Source: Pseudomonadales bacterium (GTDB lineage Bacteria > Pseudomonadota > Gammaproteobacteria > Pseudomonadales > Ketobacteraceae). From it: 64,000 bases of DNA. Position numbers and translations under genes: made by a program. Where the stretch lies: the NCBI GenBank assembly GCA_002701845.1, contig NZXG01000038.1:245770-309769 (forward strand). The letters are read 5' to 3'. The notes beneath the pieces were generated by a model that was given only the letters and a program-made list of their open reading frames with translations, made no database searches and was not told the DNA's origin. Positions 27,493 to 37,606 of this stretch are shown piece by piece (the stretch's first letter is position 1; each line of letters starts with the position of its first letter).

Positions 27493-28848
27493 ATGGAACA
27501 GGCTTTCGCGCCCCTGGCCGCCTGGCTCAGCGAGAACCAGGACTGGATACTTGCAGCCATCGTGCTAATGTCGTTTCTGGAATGCCTGGCGCTGGTGGGG
27601 ATTCTGCTACCCGGCGTGGCGCTGCTGTTTGCCGCCGGCACCGCCGCCGGCAGCGCTCAAATCGCCCTGCAATGGGTGCTGCTGGCGGCCTTTATCGGCG
27701 CGGTACTGGGAGACGGGCTGAGCTTTCTGCTGGGCTACCACTACCACCATGTGATCCGCCGCCTGCCACCGTTTCGCAGTCGCCCCCACTGGATCGCCCG
27801 GGGTGAATCCTTTTTCCATCAATACGGCCTGATGGGCATCGTGATCGGCCGTTTTGTGGGGCCGATCCGGCCCATCATGCCCATGGTGGCGGGGTTCATG
27901 CAAATGCGACCCGCCAGCTTTTTCAGCATTAATGTGCTTTCCGCCATTGCCTGGGCCCCTTTCTATCTGATGCCCGGCTACCTGGTGGGCGCCAGTCTGG
28001 AGGGGGAACACGCCCTGTCCGGTCGTCACCTGCTGTTCCTCAGTGTGGCGGTGGTGGGTGGCTGGCTGCTGGCCCAGTTGCTCTGGTGGAGCCACAATCA
28101 TATCCGTCAGCGCCGTAACAAGCGGCAACTGGCGCTGCTCACCGCCCTGGCCTGCCTCACGCTGCTTATTGCCGTCTCCCAGATGATGCAACTGGACGCC
28201 GTCGTTGACCTCAATCGTCGTTTCAGCCTCTGGGCGCTGAGTCTGCGCCATGACTGGCTGGACCGGTTTTTTGTGGGCCTGACTCAACTGGGCTACGTGC
28301 AGCCCATGGTGCTCTGGGGCGCCCTGGTGACCGCCGCCCTGATCTGGCAGCGGCACACTTACGGGGTGGTACTCTGGCTGGCCACCATTCTCAGCGGCCA
28401 ACTGCTGCTGAGCGGGCTCAAGCACTGGTTTGCCTGGCCGCGGCCGGAATTGGTGGCCATGCCACCGGATTCCTACGCCTTTCCCAGCGGCCACACCACC
28501 ATGAGCCTGGTGTTTCTGGGGGCCCTGGCCATCCTCTGCCTGCCGGGTATCTCCCACGGCCGGCAGAAAGCGGTACTCAGCGGGCTGTGTATTCTGGTGG
28601 CATTGATCGCCGGCTCCCGGCTCTATCTGACGGTGCACTGGCCCACAGACGTGCTGGGCGGGCTGTTACTGGGTGGGTTGATCCTGGCCATCCTGTACCT
28701 GGTGGTGCTGTATCGGCCTTTCCGCACGGTGCGCCCCCTGCCCCTGGTGATCACATCCGCTGGCGCCTGGGCCATCAGCTTCGGGCTGTGGGTGGCGCCC
28801 CGCTTCGAGACCATTATCCTCAGTTACCTGCCGCTGATTCGTCATTAG
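27493..28848 (+). CDS. DedA-PAP2 phosphatase fusion, membrane protein
   Basis: Inner-membrane protein of 451 residues. The first half (about 1-200) is a DedA/SNARE-associated domain, with the GDGLSFLLGY and GRFVGPIRPIMPMVAG motifs of undecaprenyl-phosphate flippases. The second half (about 235-420) is a PAP2 lipid phosphatase with all three motifs: K-x6-RP (KHWFAWPRP), PSGH, and SRLYLTVHWPTD. It may dephosphorylate and recycle lipid carriers such as undecaprenyl pyrophosphate, or process phosphatidate. It starts 8 bases after lipA. Confidence 0.9.
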   Translation: MEQAFAPLAAWLSENQDWILAAIVLMSFLECLALVGILLPGVALLFAAGTAAGSAQIALQWVLLAAFIGAVLGDGLSFLLGYHYHHVIRRLPPFRSRPHWIARGESFFHQYGLMGIVIGRFVGPIRPIMPMVAGFMQMRPASFFSINVLSAIAWAPFYLMPGYLVGASLEGEHALSGRHLLFLSVAVVGGWLLAQLLWWSHNHIRQRRNKRQLALLTALACLTLLIAVSQMMQLDAVVDLNRRFSLWALSLRHDWLDRFFVGLTQLGYVQPMVLWGALVTAALIWQRHTYGVVLWLATILSGQLLLSGLKHWFAWPRPELVAMPPDSYAFPSGHTTMSLVFLGALAILCLPGISHGRQKAVLSGLCILVALIAGSRLYLTVHWPTDVLGGLLLGGLILAILYLVVLYRPFRTVRPLPLVITSAGAWAISFGLWVAPRFETIILSYLPLIRH

Positions 28849-28856
28849 AATCACGC

Positions 28857-28890
28857 CGGCGCCAGCGAACGCGCCATAAAGATGGCGCCG
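28857..28890 (+). terminator. Stem-loop after the lip-DedA unit
   Basis: A tight hairpin GCGCCAT-AAAG-ATGGCGC (28871-28888) lies within a larger repeat with CGGCGCCA/TGGCGCCG ends. There is no T run; it probably marks the end of the operon. Confidence 0.4.
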
Positions 28891-29067
28891 CACTCACCTG
28901 AAACAGCCCCGGTGGCCGGATTGAACCGGTAATTACATATTTCAACACGAAAAACAACGAACTGTTTTGCAATTTTTTTGAACTAAGGCTTACAATCCAC
29001 GGGTTATCTACTATTTGAGTGTCGACCTTTCCTCACTCCTCTTCATAATAAAGTGGCGACCTGCGCA

Positions 29068-30345
29068 ATGGCAGTCCGAACTCAAAAACTAATAACGGAT
29101 GACCTGCAACTGGGTATGTTCGTCTCGGGCATTGACCGGCCCTGGCGCGAAACGCCGTTTCCCATCCAAGGCTTCCATATAGAAACCCGCCAGCAGCTGG
29201 AAAAGATCCAGCATCTGTGTCGCTGGGTTTACGTGGACGTCCAAAAATCCCGCAGCCTGAATACGGTGTCGTCCACTCAGGAATTCAGTTTCGTCTCCAG
29301 CTACTTTGAAGAGAAGCAACGGAAAAACGGCCGCGAACTACTGAATCTGCGGATTCGCAGCATTCAGAATGACCGTCCCTATCGCCGCATGACCCAGCTC
29401 AACGCCGAAATGCGTCAGGCCCGCCGGGTGCACCGGCGAATCCGCGACCGCATTCGCCGCACCGTGCGGGCCCTTACCGGCGAAGGCCGGCTGAGTCTGG
29501 ACGGGCTGCGTACCGTATCCCATGAGCTGGTGAACAGCGTGATCCGCAATCCGGATGCGTTTGCCTATCTGTCGCGGATCGACGCCCACAGCGAAGACAT
29601 CCTCAACTACAGCATTCGCCTGGCCTCCTGGGCCGTGCTCACGGGCCGCCATCTGAATCTGACCCGGGACGCCATGTCCGACCTGGCCCTGGCCTCCCTG
29701 CTGTGCAAGATCGGCTACACCACTGGGCCCCAGGAAATCCTGCGGGGCAAAGGCACCCCCAGCCCCCACGTCAGTGAAATGCTGAAATGGTCGCTGATGC
29801 GCGGCGTCAAACTGCTGCGGGCCAGCGATCATTTTACCAGCCGGATCGTCAAGCTGGTGTCCCACCATCTGGAGCGTTATGACGGCAGCGGGTTCCCCCG
29901 CGGCGTTTCAGGCCGGCATATTCCGTTTCTGTCCCAGGTCATCGGGCTGGCGGACTATTATGAAAATCTGGTGAGCTACGATTTTCAGGACCAGCCGCTG
30001 TCCTCCGCCGACGCGGTACGGGAGCTCTACAATCAGCGCGGCGTCTGGTTCGAGCCCTGTCTGGTGGAGGAGTTTATTCGCGCCATTGGCCTGTATCCCA
30101 CCGGCTCGGTGGTCACCCTCAATGAGGACCGGCTGGCGGTGGTGATCAGTCAGAACCGGGCCCGACTCAAACCGCGGCTGCTGGTACTGGAGGATCACCG
30201 CAAGCCCTGGCAGCTGTTCAAGCGCCGGATCGTGGATCTCAGTCAGCCCCACTGCAACGACTTTATCGTTGCCGGCCACCCGGCCCTGCCCCCGGACAGT
30301 GAGTACCGCAACCGCTACTACTTCCGCCACCTGTCGACCTTCTGA
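29068..30345 (+). CDS. DUF3391 and degenerate HD-GYP domain protein
   Basis: Protein of 425 residues. The N-terminal part (about 5-75: LQLGMFVSGIDRPW, WVYVDVQKS) is the DUF3391 domain that usually precedes HD-GYP phosphodiesterases. The C-terminal HD-GYP domain has lost key residues: where HD is expected the sequence reads LLCKIGY, and the GYP loop is HHLERYDGSGFP. Metal binding and cyclic di-GMP hydrolysis are therefore doubtful; it may act as a sensor or adaptor. Start uncertain: ATG 29068 or GTG 29053. A GGDEF gene follows in the same direction after 103 bases. Confidence 0.82.
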   Translation: MAVRTQKLITDDLQLGMFVSGIDRPWRETPFPIQGFHIETRQQLEKIQHLCRWVYVDVQKSRSLNTVSSTQEFSFVSSYFEEKQRKNGRELLNLRIRSIQNDRPYRRMTQLNAEMRQARRVHRRIRDRIRRTVRALTGEGRLSLDGLRTVSHELVNSVIRNPDAFAYLSRIDAHSEDILNYSIRLASWAVLTGRHLNLTRDAMSDLALASLLCKIGYTTGPQEILRGKGTPSPHVSEMLKWSLMRGVKLLRASDHFTSRIVKLVSHHLERYDGSGFPRGVSGRHIPFLSQVIGLADYYENLVSYDFQDQPLSSADAVRELYNQRGVWFEPCLVEEFIRAIGLYPTGSVVTLNEDRLAVVISQNRARLKPRLLVLEDHRKPWQLFKRRIVDLSQPHCNDFIVAGHPALPPDSEYRNRYYFRHLSTF

Positions 30346-30448
30346 CCGATCAGTCGCACCGATCATCGGCACCACCGGGCAGACCCGGGCATTTTCTGCT
30401 AAACCTGTAAGGGAGCCTCTGAACAATAACGAAAAATGCCCTGATTCC

Positions 30449-31720
30449 ATGACTCAATTGAAGGTCCCCACGGATAATCTGATGATCACCGACCCGGCAT
30501 TAAAGCACGAAATCGAATCGGTGCTGGCGTCGGGCTTTCGTTTGTTGCGCTTTCCGGATTTTCTGGAGCATTTTTTTGCCCAGAGTTATCGCCACCTGGC
30601 CCTGAATAACATGCTGTCCAATGCCCTCTACCTGGGCATCGTCTACATCGCGGTGGGCCTGGTGGTGTTCGTCCAGTTCGCGGAGCTGGACAAGGGGCTG
30701 TTTACCTGGGCCTATCTGGTGGCCGGCCTGGGATTGATCCTGATTAATATCTGCGCCCGCCTGCCGGCGCTGGACAGGGCGTTCCAGTGGTACACCGGGA
30801 TTACCTCCATGGTGGTGCTCACCACCATCATGGTCAGCGCCGCCAGCATCGAAAACCGTTCCGACATGATGGGCATCCAGGCCATTACCATCTATGGGGT
30901 GATCATCGTCTACGCCATGTCGAAGATGCACTTTTTCAATACCGTGATCTGGTGCTTTCTGGCGGGGGTCTGCACGCTGCTGCTCACCCACTGGCTGGCG
31001 CTGCCCTACAGCCAGTTCCAGTTCCAGACCTTTTTTGTGTTCGCCAATCTGGTGGGCATGGGTATCGCCTATATCGTTGAGCATCGGGAGCGGGCCATGT
31101 TTCTGCAGGGATTGCTGCTGGATATCGACAAGGCGGAGAAGGATCTGCTCAATCAGCACCTGGAGCGCCTGTCGCGGGAGGATTCTCTCACCGGGCTGGC
31201 CAACCGCCGTTATTTTGATGAGCGTCTGAAAATGGAATGGGACCGTTGCCTGCGGGAGAAAAAACCGCTGTCGGTGATCCTGCTGGATATCGATTTTTTC
31301 AAACAATATAACGATCGCTATGGCCATATGGCCGGCGACCACTGCCTGACCCAGGTGGCCCGGGCCCTGAAAAAAGAGGCCAGCCGCCCGGCGGAACTGG
31401 TGGGACGCTACGGGGGCGAAGAGTTTATCCTGCTTTATCCCAATATCGACGCCACCCAGATCAAGAATACCCTGGTGCGCATCCAGCAACGTATTGTGGC
31501 GCTGGGCATCCCCCACGAATCCTCGAAAGTGATCAAGGTGGTGAGCGCGAGCCTGGGGGCCGCCACCGCCTATCCGGCGCCGAACCTGGATCCGGAAAAA
31601 CTGGTGAGTGCGGCGGACCAGATGTTATATAGATCCAAGGAAAACGGCCGCAACGGCTGGTCCAGCACGCAGATTTCCCACAGCGAACCGGAGCAGCAGA
31701 GCCTGATCAGCCTGCTGTAG
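30449..31720 (+). CDS. Membrane-bound diguanylate cyclase (GGDEF)
   Basis: Protein of 423 residues. About six membrane segments (roughly 50-205) are followed by a short coiled-coil linker and a GGDEF domain (about 245-410) with the active-site motif GGEEF and the DSLTGLANRRYF block. It should make cyclic di-GMP. The inhibitory site that is usually RxxD five residues before the motif reads RPAE, so feedback inhibition may be lost. No clear ribosome site precedes ATG 30449, but no other start is available downstream of the previous gene. Confidence 0.88.
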   Translation: MTQLKVPTDNLMITDPALKHEIESVLASGFRLLRFPDFLEHFFAQSYRHLALNNMLSNALYLGIVYIAVGLVVFVQFAELDKGLFTWAYLVAGLGLILINICARLPALDRAFQWYTGITSMVVLTTIMVSAASIENRSDMMGIQAITIYGVIIVYAMSKMHFFNTVIWCFLAGVCTLLLTHWLALPYSQFQFQTFFVFANLVGMGIAYIVEHRERAMFLQGLLLDIDKAEKDLLNQHLERLSREDSLTGLANRRYFDERLKMEWDRCLREKKPLSVILLDIDFFKQYNDRYGHMAGDHCLTQVARALKKEASRPAELVGRYGGEEFILLYPNIDATQIKNTLVRIQQRIVALGIPHESSKVIKVVSASLGAATAYPAPNLDPEKLVSAADQMLYRSKENGRNGWSSTQISHSEPEQQSLISLL

Positions 31721-31823
31721 CCGGTTGTCGGCAAGCGGCCACGGGAGCGGTCTGCTGCGGGCTTGGTGCCGGGCCGGGGACATAGTAAGCTGGCGGCATT
31801 AACCATAGCTGCAGAGAGATAGC

Positions 31824-32780
31824 ATGAAACGAATACTCGCGGTGGGGGCCGGCCTGGTACTGCTGGCCGTGGTGTGGCTGGCCTGGCGCCAGCCTGACAC
31901 CCCGCCCGACTCCAATGCCGTGCCGGTGGCAACATCCCCCTCCCCTCCCCAGACTGCAGCTGCCACACCCTTGCCCGCCGCCAATGCAGGCCCCAGAGTG
32001 GTGAGCGTACGGGACCAGTCATTGCGGCTGGACGCCGCCGGCAATCTGGTGCCCGGCCCGGAAGTGCGGTTGTTGTTCACCACCCTGGCCCGGGACCAGG
32101 GCCAGGTGGCGGTGGATCTTTGGAAGCAAAACGTGCTGCAGCCCTACCGGGACAGTCTGGGCCCGGTGGCCTTCCGCCAGCTGCAGTCGCTGTTGAACCG
32201 CTATGTGGAATACGATCTGGCCCTGCAGTTGTTACCCATGGACGGCGTGGCCACCCTCGACGACGCCCTGGCTCATATTCGCCAGGTACGGGGGGATTAC
32301 CTGGGTCCGGCGGCGCAGCCATTGTTTCAGGACTGGCGCCAGCTGGAATCCTTCACCAGCCAGTTCGTTACTCAGGTGGTGAATCAGGCCCCGGGGGACA
32401 ACCTGCAGCAAAACCTGCGGGAACAGGCCTATGCCCTGCCCGCCTCGGTACAACCCCGGGCCCTGCAGGTGCTGGAGCACAGCGCCGATCTGCTCAACGC
32501 ACTACCCGGCGCCGAGTCGGATCCCGCGCTGGTGCGGGGCGCGGTGGAACAGGTGGCGGCCATGGCGTTGATCCAACCCACCTTCGTCTTCAGCGATCCT
32601 GAGCCCGGGTTTCTGCAGCAGTACCTGGCCTATCAACAGGCCCGTGAGCAGCTGCAGCGACAGCAGAACATCAGCTCCGAGCAGGCCCCGGAACTGGTGG
32701 CTTTGCGGCACGAGTATTTCACCGACTCCCACAGTGACCGGCTGCGGGCCCGAACCCTGGACCGGGCCGAGATGTACTAG
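31824..32780 (+). CDS. Lipase-chaperone-like (Lif) membrane-anchored protein
   Basis: Protein of 318 residues with one N-terminal membrane anchor, a Pro/Ala-rich linker, and a helical periplasmic part. The order and the block LRLDAAGNLVPGPEVR resemble lipase-specific foldases, which help secreted lipases fold in the periplasm. The family signature RxxFDYxLSA is altered here (RLLFTTLA). No lipase gene is adjacent, although Lif is normally next to its lipase. AGAGAG precedes the ATG. It converges with the serine hydrolase gene and overlaps its end by 4 bases. It could be a diverged relative with another client. Confidence 0.5.
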   Translation: MKRILAVGAGLVLLAVVWLAWRQPDTPPDSNAVPVATSPSPPQTAAATPLPAANAGPRVVSVRDQSLRLDAAGNLVPGPEVRLLFTTLARDQGQVAVDLWKQNVLQPYRDSLGPVAFRQLQSLLNRYVEYDLALQLLPMDGVATLDDALAHIRQVRGDYLGPAAQPLFQDWRQLESFTSQFVTQVVNQAPGDNLQQNLREQAYALPASVQPRALQVLEHSADLLNALPGAESDPALVRGAVEQVAAMALIQPTFVFSDPEPGFLQQYLAYQQAREQLQRQQNISSEQAPELVALRHEYFTDSHSDRLRARTLDRAEMY

Positions 32781-34058
32781 GGCACCAGCTCCAACACATT
32801 CAACACAAAGCGTTCCATATCGAAATCCCCCGGTTGATGACTGAAGCCGAAGCGTACCACCACCACGTCCTCGGCGGGCACCGCCACCACATAGCGGTCA
32901 TAGGAGCCGATAAAGGCGAACACGTCCGGAGGCAGATCCGGAAACAGGTTCTGCCCCCGATTGAGCCAGAGCCCGGCACCGTAGTCGTAATTGGTGTCAC
33001 TGGGCGTCAGCGAGTAGGTCACCCACTGATCCGGCAATATCTGCTGCTCACCCAGGCGTCCTCCATTCATGTACAGGCGCGCCATTCCGGCCCAGCCCCG
33101 GGTGGTAAGATAAACCCCTTCGGCCAGCAGTGGCACGCCGCCATCCGGCGCAAATTCCAGCGAGAATGGCCCGCCCAGATCCCAGCCCGGATCAAACCAG
33201 TGCGGCACCCGGACCAGGGCGGAAGCGACATTCATATAATCGCCGCTGGAGTAATTGAAGCGGCTGTAGGGGGCCACCTCCAGCGGTTTGGAGGCGGCGT
33301 AGGCGGCGGGGTCCGCGGTGTTGTAAAACATCTGCCCCTGATCATTGTCCGGGCCCAGGGCCGCTTCGTGCCACCGCAATCCGCTGCTCATCCGCAGACT
33401 CCTGTCCCAGGTCACCAGCGACCGCTGATCCTGATCCCACCCGGGCAACAGCAGGGCGTCATCCACGGCCACTACCCCCCGGGCCGCCAACCGGCCCACC
33501 AGCAGGTTGGCAAAGCTTTTGGACATGGAGAAGCCTTTGAGCGGTGATTCGGAGCCCAGGCCGTCCCGGTAGGCCTCCGCCACCACCTGGTCCCCCTGCA
33601 GCACCAGGCTAGCGGTGGTGTACTCCGGCGCCCCCACGGCAATGACCGTATCCAGATAGCCCTGCAATGCCGAGCGCGGCGCCAGCGCATCCAGCAGCGG
33701 CGCCGGAACCGCCGGCGGCTGCGGTAACAGTGGCGCATGCAGGACATCGACGGGATTAAAGGTTGCGACAGTCGCCGGCAGGGTCCGGTGCCGCCCGCTG
33801 GGTGGAGACCCAGGGAAACCAGAAGTTGTCCACCGCCACCGCACCGTTATCCTGCAGTTTCACCTGCCAGCTGTTCTGGATCAGCGGCGCCACGTTACTG
33901 ACGTAATCGCTGGCAGCCTGGGGCAGATACCCCTCCTGCCAGATAGCCGCACAGACATTCTTGGCCACGTAGCGCCCCAACAGCGGCAAATCCTTTGCAT
34001 TGTCACAGCCGGCCAGCAGACTCAGCGGCAACAGCCAAGCACCCCATTTGCTTGTCAT
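32777..34058 (-). pseudogene. Serine hydrolase (beta-lactamase family) lipoprotein, split by a frameshift
   Basis: Two frames together make one protein. The first (34058 down to a TAA at 33756) has a lipoprotein signal (LLAGC) and about 100 residues. The second, entered near 33760, holds the beta-lactamase/class C-type domain with SMSK (SxxK) and the tyrosine motif YSSGD. Joining them by skipping one T in CTT-T-AA gives ...CRNL-NPVDVLH... and a protein of about 426 residues. Homologues of this family are single proteins, to my knowledge. ATG 34058 has GGGAAG upstream. This may be a true frameshift, a sequencing error, or a +1 frameshift site. Confidence 0.65.
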
Positions 34059-34308
34059 ATTCTTCCCCAATGTTGAACTCCGGCAAATCACCGGTTGCAG
34101 CTCTCACTCTAATCAGTGCCGCGCGGCGGGACAATACCGCCTGTCGGACTGCCCGTAACCCGCCCCGGCAGGGTGCCGGACCCGTGCGCCTAAGCGGGTT
34201 ATTTTTGCCCGGATCGCGCCGGATTCCGTGCCGAACCGCGAAAGCTTTCCTAGACTTTCTGTTAATTCGGTTAACGCCAACACTCAGCACTCAAGCAAAG
34301 GATCTGCC

Positions 34309-36921
34309 ATGCGCGTCAACATGCCGGTGACCCAGCACGAGGTCAAACTCGCCCCGGGCCAGACCATCGTTTCCAAAACCACCCCCAAAGGGGTGATCAC
34401 TTACATCAATCGGGATTTCGTCGAGATCAGTGGCTATTCCGAGGCGGAATTGATCGGCCAGGCTCATAACCTAATCCGGCATCCGGACATGCCCCAGGCG
34501 GCGTTCCAGGACCTCTGGGAGACGGTGCAGGCCGGCAAACCCTGGCGCGGTATCGTCAAGAACCGCTGCAAGAACGGCGATCACTATTGGGTGGAGGCCA
34601 ACGTCATTCCGATCTGGGCCAACGGGGAGATCGTGGAGTTCATGTCGGTGCGTCATGGCGCCAGCGACGCCCAGGTTCGGGATGCGGAGGCGCTCTACGC
34701 GCAGCTCAACGCCGGCGCCACTGTGGCACCCCCGCCCTGGCACCGGGCCGCCGACCACTTCCGACAATGCTCCCTGCAGGCCAAGCTGAGCTGGATTCTG
34801 GGGGCCTTCGGCGCGGTGCTGGGGGCGCATTACCTGGTGTCCGGGCAGCCATTACCCTGGCCTTATCTGCTGACCCTGGGTCTGCTGGTGGCGGCATTGT
34901 TTGTGTTTCTGCGTCAGTGCGTGGTGGCGCCCATGGAACGGGCGGCCCAGTCCCTGCGTCGCATCAGCAGCGGCGATTTTGATGTGGCCCTGCCGGTGGA
35001 TCAGAACGACGAGCCCGGTCGGGTGCTGCAGGGCATGCAGTGCATGATGGTCAAACTGAATTTCGAACTGGAAAATACCCGGCGGGTGGCCAATGAGGCA
35101 TTGCGGGTGAAAAACGCCCTGGATGTTTGTGACACCAACGTCATGCTGGCGGATGAAGATTACAACATCATTTATATGAACCAGTCTCTGATGCGGATGA
35201 TGCAACGCGCCGAAGCGGATCTGAAGACCGAGCTTACACACTTCGCCGCGGATCAACTGATGGGCACCAACATGGACATCTTCCACAAAGACCCGTCCCA
35301 TCAACGCCGCCTGCTGGACCAGGCCACCAAAACCCACCGCAAACAGGTGGAAGTGGGTGGCCGCACCATCGTGATCATCGCCACGCCGGTGTTTGCCGAC
35401 GACGGGCAACGGCTGGGCACGGTCATCGAGTGGCTGGATCGCACTGACGAATTGCGGGATGCGGAGACCCGACGTCAGGCCGAGCAGGAACGGCTGGATG
35501 CCGAACGCCGGGTGGCTGATGAAAACGCCCGTATCCGCCAGGCCCTGGACTCGGTTTCCGCCAATGTGATGGTGGCGGACCGGGATTTGAATATTGTCTT
35601 TACCAATTGCGCGGTGCTGGACATGATGAGCCGGGCCGAAGCCGACATTCAAAAGGAATTACCCCAATTTCAGGTGGCCGGTCTGATGGGCACCAATATC
35701 GACATCTTTCATAAGAATCCGGCCCACCAACGGCAATTGCTGCGGGATCTACAGGAGCCGGTGCAATCCAGCTTCGTACTGGGTGGGCGCACGCTCACGG
35801 TTCATGCCAGCCCGGTACGGGACGCTGCCGGCACCCCCATCGGCACCGTGGTGGAATGGGCCGACCGCACCGAAGAGGTGGCCATCGAACAGGAGTTGGA
35901 TCAGATGATCAGCGCCGCCACCCGGGGCAATCTGTCCCAGCGCGCCGCCATCGAGGGCCGCTCCGGTTTCTTCCTCACCATGAGCCGGGGGATCAATCAA
36001 CTGCTGGATATTTGCGAGGAGGTGATGGGCGAAATGGGTCGCATCATGCAACTGATTTCCGAAGGGGATCTGACCCAGACCATTGAGCGGGACTACCAGG
36101 GCGAATTTGGCCGCCTGAAGGACAACGTCAACAACACCGTGCACCGGCTGGTGAGCATCGTCGGCGAGATCAACGAGGCCTCGGTGGCGGTGGAACAGGG
36201 CGCCAATGAAATTGCCCACGGCAACGCCGATCTCAGTCAACGCACGGAGGAACAGGCGTCCTCTCTGGAACAGACCGCCTCCAGTATGGAGCAGATGACC
36301 AGTGTGGTCAGCCAGAGTGCGGAGAACGCCCGCCGGGTTGAGACCCTGGCCACCAACACCCGGCAGCACGCTCTGGCCAGCGGTGAAGTGGCAAACCAGG
36401 CGGTGGCGGCCATCAACGACGTCAACGACAGCAGCAAACGCATTGCCGATATCATCGGGGTGATCGATGAAATCGCCTTCCAGACCAATCTGCTGGCACT
36501 GAACGCGGCGGTGGAAGCGGCCCGCGCCGGCGAGCAGGGCCGGGGCTTCGCGGTGGTGGCGGGCGAGGTTCGCACCCTGGCGCAACGCTCCGCCAACGCC
36601 GCCCGGGAAATCAAGGGCCTGATTCAACAAAGCGTCGGTCAGGTGGAAAACGGCACCACCCGGGTGCAGGAATCCGGCCGCATGTTGCAGGAAATCATCG
36701 GTTCCATCAACGAGGTGAGCAACCTGATCTCCGAGCTGGCGCAATCCGCCCAGGAGCAGACCAGCGGCATCCAGCAGGTGAATCTGGCGGTGAGCCAGAT
36801 GGACGAGATGACCCAACAAAACGCGGCCCTGGTGGAGCAGGCCTCCGCTGCCAGCGAGGCCATGGCGGACCAGGCCCGACGGCTACGGGAACAGATCAGC
36901 TTTTTCCGCGCCGGCCACTGA
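34309..36921 (+). CDS. Methyl-accepting chemotaxis protein with three PAS domains
   Basis: Receptor of 870 residues. The N-terminal PAS (about 20-110) is of the Aer type ([23 protein letters not shown]), which often senses redox or oxygen. Two membrane segments (about 160-205) and a HAMP-like region follow, then two PAS domains that resemble each other closely (both contain LMGTN-DIFHK), a second HAMP-like stretch, and the signalling domain (about 610-860) with its hairpin tip [24 protein letters not shown] 34309 has AAAGGAT upstream. No che genes are adjacent. Confidence 0.92.
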   Translation: MRVNMPVTQHEVKLAPGQTIVSKTTPKGVITYINRDFVEISGYSEAELIGQAHNLIRHPDMPQAAFQDLWETVQAGKPWRGIVKNRCKNGDHYWVEANVIPIWANGEIVEFMSVRHGASDAQVRDAEALYAQLNAGATVAPPPWHRAADHFRQCSLQAKLSWILGAFGAVLGAHYLVSGQPLPWPYLLTLGLLVAALFVFLRQCVVAPMERAAQSLRRISSGDFDVALPVDQNDEPGRVLQGMQCMMVKLNFELENTRRVANEALRVKNALDVCDTNVMLADEDYNIIYMNQSLMRMMQRAEADLKTELTHFAADQLMGTNMDIFHKDPSHQRRLLDQATKTHRKQVEVGGRTIVIIATPVFADDGQRLGTVIEWLDRTDELRDAETRRQAEQERLDAERRVADENARIRQALDSVSANVMVADRDLNIVFTNCAVLDMMSRAEADIQKELPQFQVAGLMGTNIDIFHKNPAHQRQLLRDLQEPVQSSFVLGGRTLTVHASPVRDAAGTPIGTVVEWADRTEEVAIEQELDQMISAATRGNLSQRAAIEGRSGFFLTMSRGINQLLDICEEVMGEMGRIMQLISEGDLTQTIERDYQGEFGRLKDNVNNTVHRLVSIVGEINEASVAVEQGANEIAHGNADLSQRTEEQASSLEQTASSMEQMTSVVSQSAENARRVETLATNTRQHALASGEVANQAVAAINDVNDSSKRIADIIGVIDEIAFQTNLLALNAAVEAARAGEQGRGFAVVAGEVRTLAQRSANAAREIKGLIQQSVGQVENGTTRVQESGRMLQEIIGSINEVSNLISELAQSAQEQTSGIQQVNLAVSQMDEMTQQNAALVEQASAASEAMADQARRLREQISFFRAGH

Positions 36922-36942
36922 TTGCGGGTCAGGCACGGTTCG

Positions 36943-36974
36943 GTCAGCAGGCGGCCGATGGCTCGCCCGCTGAC
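36943..36974 (+). terminator. Stem-loop after the chemoreceptor gene
   Basis: GTCAGC-A-GGCG pairs with CGCC-C-GCTGAC with one mismatch. It is placed between convergent genes; there is no T run. Confidence 0.35.
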
Positions 36975-36995
36975 GAATCTCGGGGTCAACGGGCG

Positions 36996-37370
36996 TTAGG
37001 CGCTTACCACAAACAACCCCAGCACACAGAAAAACGCCAGCGACCAGCACAGGGAGCGCAGTTTAGGCATGTCCGCCACGTACAGGTAGCCATAAAAAAT
37101 CCGCAACACAATAAAGTTCACCGCCAGCAGATCCACCCAAAACTGCGGAGCCCCCGCCAGGTGCGCGATGATCACCGCCCCAATAAACCCGGGCATGGCT
37201 TCGAAGGTGTTCTGCTGGGCCCAGTTGGCCCGCGCGCCCCGGCCATCCAGTTCGTTGAGCCAGGCCCGGGGCCGACTGTTATCGAAACCCTTCCTACTGC
37301 CCTTGGCGATACCGGTAAACGGCAACGGCAGCAACACCATGATAAACACACACCAGTAGGCAATGGTCAT
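36996..37370 (-). CDS. MAPEG family membrane protein
   Basis: Protein of 124 residues with four membrane segments. The motif NWAQQNTFEAMPGF is typical of MAPEG proteins, a family related to microsomal glutathione S-transferases and eicosanoid enzymes. Bacterial members are mostly uncharacterised. ATG 37370 has a GGGGG site; the longer in-frame extension is unlikely. Confidence 0.85.
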   Translation of the reverse strand: MTIAYWCVFIMVLLPLPFTGIAKGSRKGFDNSRPRAWLNELDGRGARANWAQQNTFEAMPGFIGAVIIAHLAGAPQFWVDLLAVNFIVLRIFYGYLYVADMPKLRSLCWSLAFFCVLGLFVVSA

Positions 37371-37606
37371 AACACCCCCTTTTTTGTTGTTGGTGGCAAA
37401 GCCGACAGTGGCCACTGGGCATGGTATCACTCCCACCCGGAATGCGGGAATATTGTCGCATTCCCGACAACCGGAGGATCCCGCAGCCTGCTCCTCAAGG
37501 ATGCCCCTCAATGGTTTCAAAGGCTTAGCCGGGCACGCGCCATGCCAAAAGCTGGCAAAGGATTTGCTGATAACGTGCAGGCTAAGAACCGTGGGGAGAA
37601 CCGTGG

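Noticed and set aside
33740-33780. Programmed +1 frameshift as the main explanation for the split serine hydrolase
   Set aside because: The CTT-stop joint is suggestive, but the upstream Shine-Dalgarno-like stimulator of prfB is missing, so a mutation or sequencing error is preferred.
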